A stretch of 15,623 bases of DNA, taken from contig CAUEUD010000073.1 of assembly GCA_959020865.1 (NCBI GenBank), forward strand, positions 1 to 15,623, in the 5' to 3' direction. The notes beneath the pieces were generated by a model that searched no databases, was not told where the DNA came from, and worked only from the letters and a program-made list of their open reading frames with translations. Below are positions 13,892 through 15,623 of the stretch, in pieces; position 1 is the first letter of the stretch, and each line of letters starts with the position of its first letter. A program made the translations under genes and the position numbers. Source of the stretch: Eubacterium limosum. GTDB taxonomy: Bacteria; Bacillota; Clostridia; Eubacteriales; Eubacteriaceae.

Positions 13892-14221
13892 CTACCGTTT
13901 GTTTTTCTTCTTCAGTGTCTTAGAATTTTTGGACGGCACTTCTATCTTTGTTTTCAAAAGATTCTTTTTATATAATATGAATTTATTGCCGATGGTGCAG
14001 ACAACCTCTGACTTAGTCGCCTCGGCCAGTGTCCGGGCGGCGTCCTCCACCTCTTCCATGGAATTCTGCTGGATTTTTCCTTTTATCAGCTCTCTGGCCA
14101 CAATGGCGTCTCTTGTCTGCTGAATAACCTCAGGGGTAATCCCGTCTTTTCCGATAAAAATAATGTCGGGAATATCCATGGCAAGCTTTCTCAAATAGCT
14201 TCTCTGTTTACTTGTTAGCAT
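13892..14221 (-). CDS. yhbY: YhbY-family RNA-binding protein (CRM domain)
   Basis: A 109-residue single CRM-domain protein that binds RNA and is associated with large ribosomal subunit precursors in other bacteria. The family start LTSKQRSYLRKLAMDIPDIIFIGKDGIT, split at residues 2-15 and 16-29, includes the GKDGIT loop, the counterpart of GxxG. The basic C-terminal tail (about 90-109, KTKIEVPSKNSKTLKKKNKR) is probably disordered and RNA-binding. ATG 14221 has only a GAGAG purine tract as Shine-Dalgarno. It sits 37 bases after obgE, the usual place in Firmicutes. Confidence 0.95.
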   Translation of the reverse strand: MLTSKQRSYLRKLAMDIPDIIFIGKDGITPEVIQQTRDAIVARELIKGKIQQNSMEEVEDAARTLAEATKSEVVCTIGNKFILYKKNLLKTKIEVPSKNSKTLKKKNKR

Positions 14222-14258
14222 TTTTCTCTCTTTCTATTATAGCATATCTCGCTCAATT

Positions 14259-15539
14259 TTATTTAAAATATTCAAACTCAATATCCTGGAGCCGGACGAT
14301 ATCCTCGTCCTGTATCCCCATTTCTTCGAGCTTTTTGAATATGCCCTTATCCTTGAGCACTCTCTGAAAATATCCGATGGAGTCAAAGTCCTCAAAGTTG
14401 ACGGAATTGATCAGCCGTTCAAAATCGCCTTCGACCACATAGACATTGCCATCTTTATGCACCGTGAAAGGTTCCTCATCAAAATCAGCCTTGTATACCA
14501 CATCCTCGTCGGCTTCCACCTCAAAGATCGGCTCTACCTCGCCAATTTCGTCCAGCAGCTGAATCACGCGGCTCAGCAGGGCGTCAATGCCTTTTCCTGT
14601 AGCGGCGGATATGGGGAAGACCTCATAGCCCATCGCTTCAAATTCTGACACCAGAAGCTCCAGCTCCTCAGGATCCGCGATCAGGTCTGTCTTATTCAGG
14701 GCGACCACCTGCATCCTCTGCGCCAGGCGTTCGTTGTATTCTTTTAATTCTTCATTAATCGCTTTAAAATCTGCCAGAGGGTCCCGGCCTTCACTGCCTG
14801 AGGCGTCCAGCATATGGATTAAAAGCTTCGTCCGCTCGACATGGCGCAAAAACTGGATTCCCAGGCCGGTGCCCTCATGGGCGCCCTCAATAATTCCCGG
14901 AATATCCGCGATGACAAAAGGATCAAAGTCCTTCCACGCTACCACGCCAAGGTTTGGAACAATGGTCGTAAAATGGTAATTCGCGATTTTGGGCTTGGCA
15001 GCTGTTACCATGGACAGGAAGGTTGACTTTCCAACATTTGGGAACCCCAGCAGTCCAACATCTGCCAGAAGCTTTAATTCCAGCACCAGCGTTCTCTCCT
15101 GGCCCTTGACACCGCCCTGGGCAAACCTTGGGGCCTGTCTGGTGGAGGTCGAGAAATTCATGTTCCCAAGTCCACCCCGGCCGCCCTGGGCCACGATACA
15201 GGATTCGCCGTCCCCGCTTAAATCGCAGAGAATCCGGCCTGTTGTCTTATCCTTGACCACTGTGCCTACCGGCACCTTTATGAGCAGGTCCTCACCGGAT
15301 TTACCGGTCGAGCGGCCTCCAGTCCCATTACCGCCGCTCTCCGCCTTGTATTTTTTGCGGTATTTAAACGCCAGCAGTGTTCGCAGGCCGCTATCGGCCT
15401 GGACAATGACATTGCCGCCCCGGCCCCCGTTTCCACCGTCCGGCCCGCCGTTTGGGACGTATTTCTCCCGGCGGAAGCTCATTCCGCCATGACCACCGTT
15501 ACCGGCAGTTACATATATCTGCGCTTGATCAACAAACAT
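14259..15539 (-). CDS. obgE: GTPase Obg (CgtA)
   Basis: A 426-residue essential GTPase that acts in large ribosomal subunit assembly and links it to stringent response and growth. The glycine-rich Obg fold is at about 1-158 (GNGGHGG, GGPDGGNGGRGGNV, GGNGTGG). The G domain has P-loop GFPNVGKST (165-173), switch II DIPGIIEGA (212-220), NKTD (282-285) and SAATGKG (311-317). The C-terminal OCT domain (about 345-426) is the short Firmicutes/Clostridia type. ATG 15539 has GAGGTG about 7 bases upstream. It starts the visible cluster and is preceded by a terminator hairpin, so it needs its own promoter or read-through; the AT-rich 15550-15580 stretch could hold one, but I could not pick a convincing -35/-10 pair. 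Confidence 0.98.
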   Translation of the reverse strand: MFVDQAQIYVTAGNGGHGGMSFRREKYVPNGGPDGGNGGRGGNVIVQADSGLRTLLAFKYRKKYKAESGGNGTGGRSTGKSGEDLLIKVPVGTVVKDKTTGRILCDLSGDGESCIVAQGGRGGLGNMNFSTSTRQAPRFAQGGVKGQERTLVLELKLLADVGLLGFPNVGKSTFLSMVTAAKPKIANYHFTTIVPNLGVVAWKDFDPFVIADIPGIIEGAHEGTGLGIQFLRHVERTKLLIHMLDASGSEGRDPLADFKAINEELKEYNERLAQRMQVVALNKTDLIADPEELELLVSEFEAMGYEVFPISAATGKGIDALLSRVIQLLDEIGEVEPIFEVEADEDVVYKADFDEEPFTVHKDGNVYVVEGDFERLINSVNFEDFDSIGYFQRVLKDKGIFKKLEEMGIQDEDIVRLQDIEFEYFK

Positions 15540-15580
15540 TATAGCACCTCATTTCCAATGTTTATATACCCATATATAAG

Positions 15581-15618
15581 AAAAACCTCTTATCATAAAA
15601 ATACAATAAGAGGTTTTT
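15581..15618. terminator. Strong hairpin terminator upstream of obgE, probably bidirectional
   Basis: AAAAACCTCTTAT (15581-15593) and ATAAGAGGTTTTT (15606-15618) form a perfect 13-base-pair stem with a 12-base loop. Each strand ends in a run of five T, so it can stop transcription from either side. On the minus strand it would end the unit upstream of obgE, expected but not seen to be rplU-rpmA. Confidence 0.8.
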
Positions 15619-15623
15619 GATAT

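Noticed and set aside
14989..15492. Plus-strand open frame (167 codons) opposite obgE, rich in Pro and Ser
   Set aside because: The Pro/Ser/Arg bias is the complement of the glycine-rich Obg domain; no Shine-Dalgarno or family match.

Overview
The window is an ordinary-looking stretch of bacterial chromosome, dense in genes and of moderate GC content, from a low-GC Gram-positive anaerobe (class Clostridia). The gene content (two-subunit oxygen-sensitive Fe-S fumarase, B12-type radical SAM protein with a DUF4080-like tail, obgE-yhbY-nadD-yqeK-rsfS cluster) and protein style suggest the Eubacteriaceae (Eubacterium/Acetobacterium group). That placement is an inference; a database search would settle it. 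I see no phage, insertion sequence, tRNA, rRNA or CRISPR, and no gap over 300 bases without a gene.

Region 1 (1-4260, minus strand) is a five-gene transcription unit read right to left. It encodes a polytopic membrane protein of the LPG-synthase/flippase-like UPF0104 family, fumarase alpha, fumarase beta, a class I aminotransferase, and a LacI-family regulator cut by the window edge. Genes overlap or abut, and at two junctions the stop codon lies within the next Shine-Dalgarno. A strong extended -10 promoter precedes the unit. Just downstream of the predicted start are two GTAAACG(T/A)TTC boxes in inverted orientation, which look like LacI/CcpA-type operators. The simplest model is a unit interconverting fumarate, malate and (via oxaloacetate) aspartate or an aromatic amino acid, repressed by its own last gene.

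Region 2 (4335-4799) is trmL, a tRNA wobble methyltransferase, on its own.

Region 3 (4862-9175) holds two complete two-component systems in divergent orientation around a 160-base control region. The left pair (minus) has a kinase without a HAMP domain. The right pair (plus) has a HAMP kinase whose H-box reads HELRIPL, with Ile replacing the Thr usually needed for phosphatase activity. No obvious target gene sits beside either pair.

Region 4 (9134-9295) is a convergent intergenic space with a terminator, a TTTGG pentanucleotide repeat and a striking 12-base repeat with CCGG exactly every 12 bases.

Region 5 (9296-12251, minus) holds ychF with its own promoter and terminator, followed by a B12-binding radical SAM protein of unknown substrate.

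Region 6 (12277-15623, minus) is the conserved housekeeping cluster obgE-yhbY-nadD-yqeK-rsfS, covering ribosome assembly GTPase, RNA-binding protein, NAD synthesis, Ap4A hydrolase and ribosome silencing. The last three genes are coupled by 4-base overlaps, and a terminator follows. A strong terminator hairpin at the right edge separates it from whatever lies upstream, probably the rpmA ribosomal cluster.
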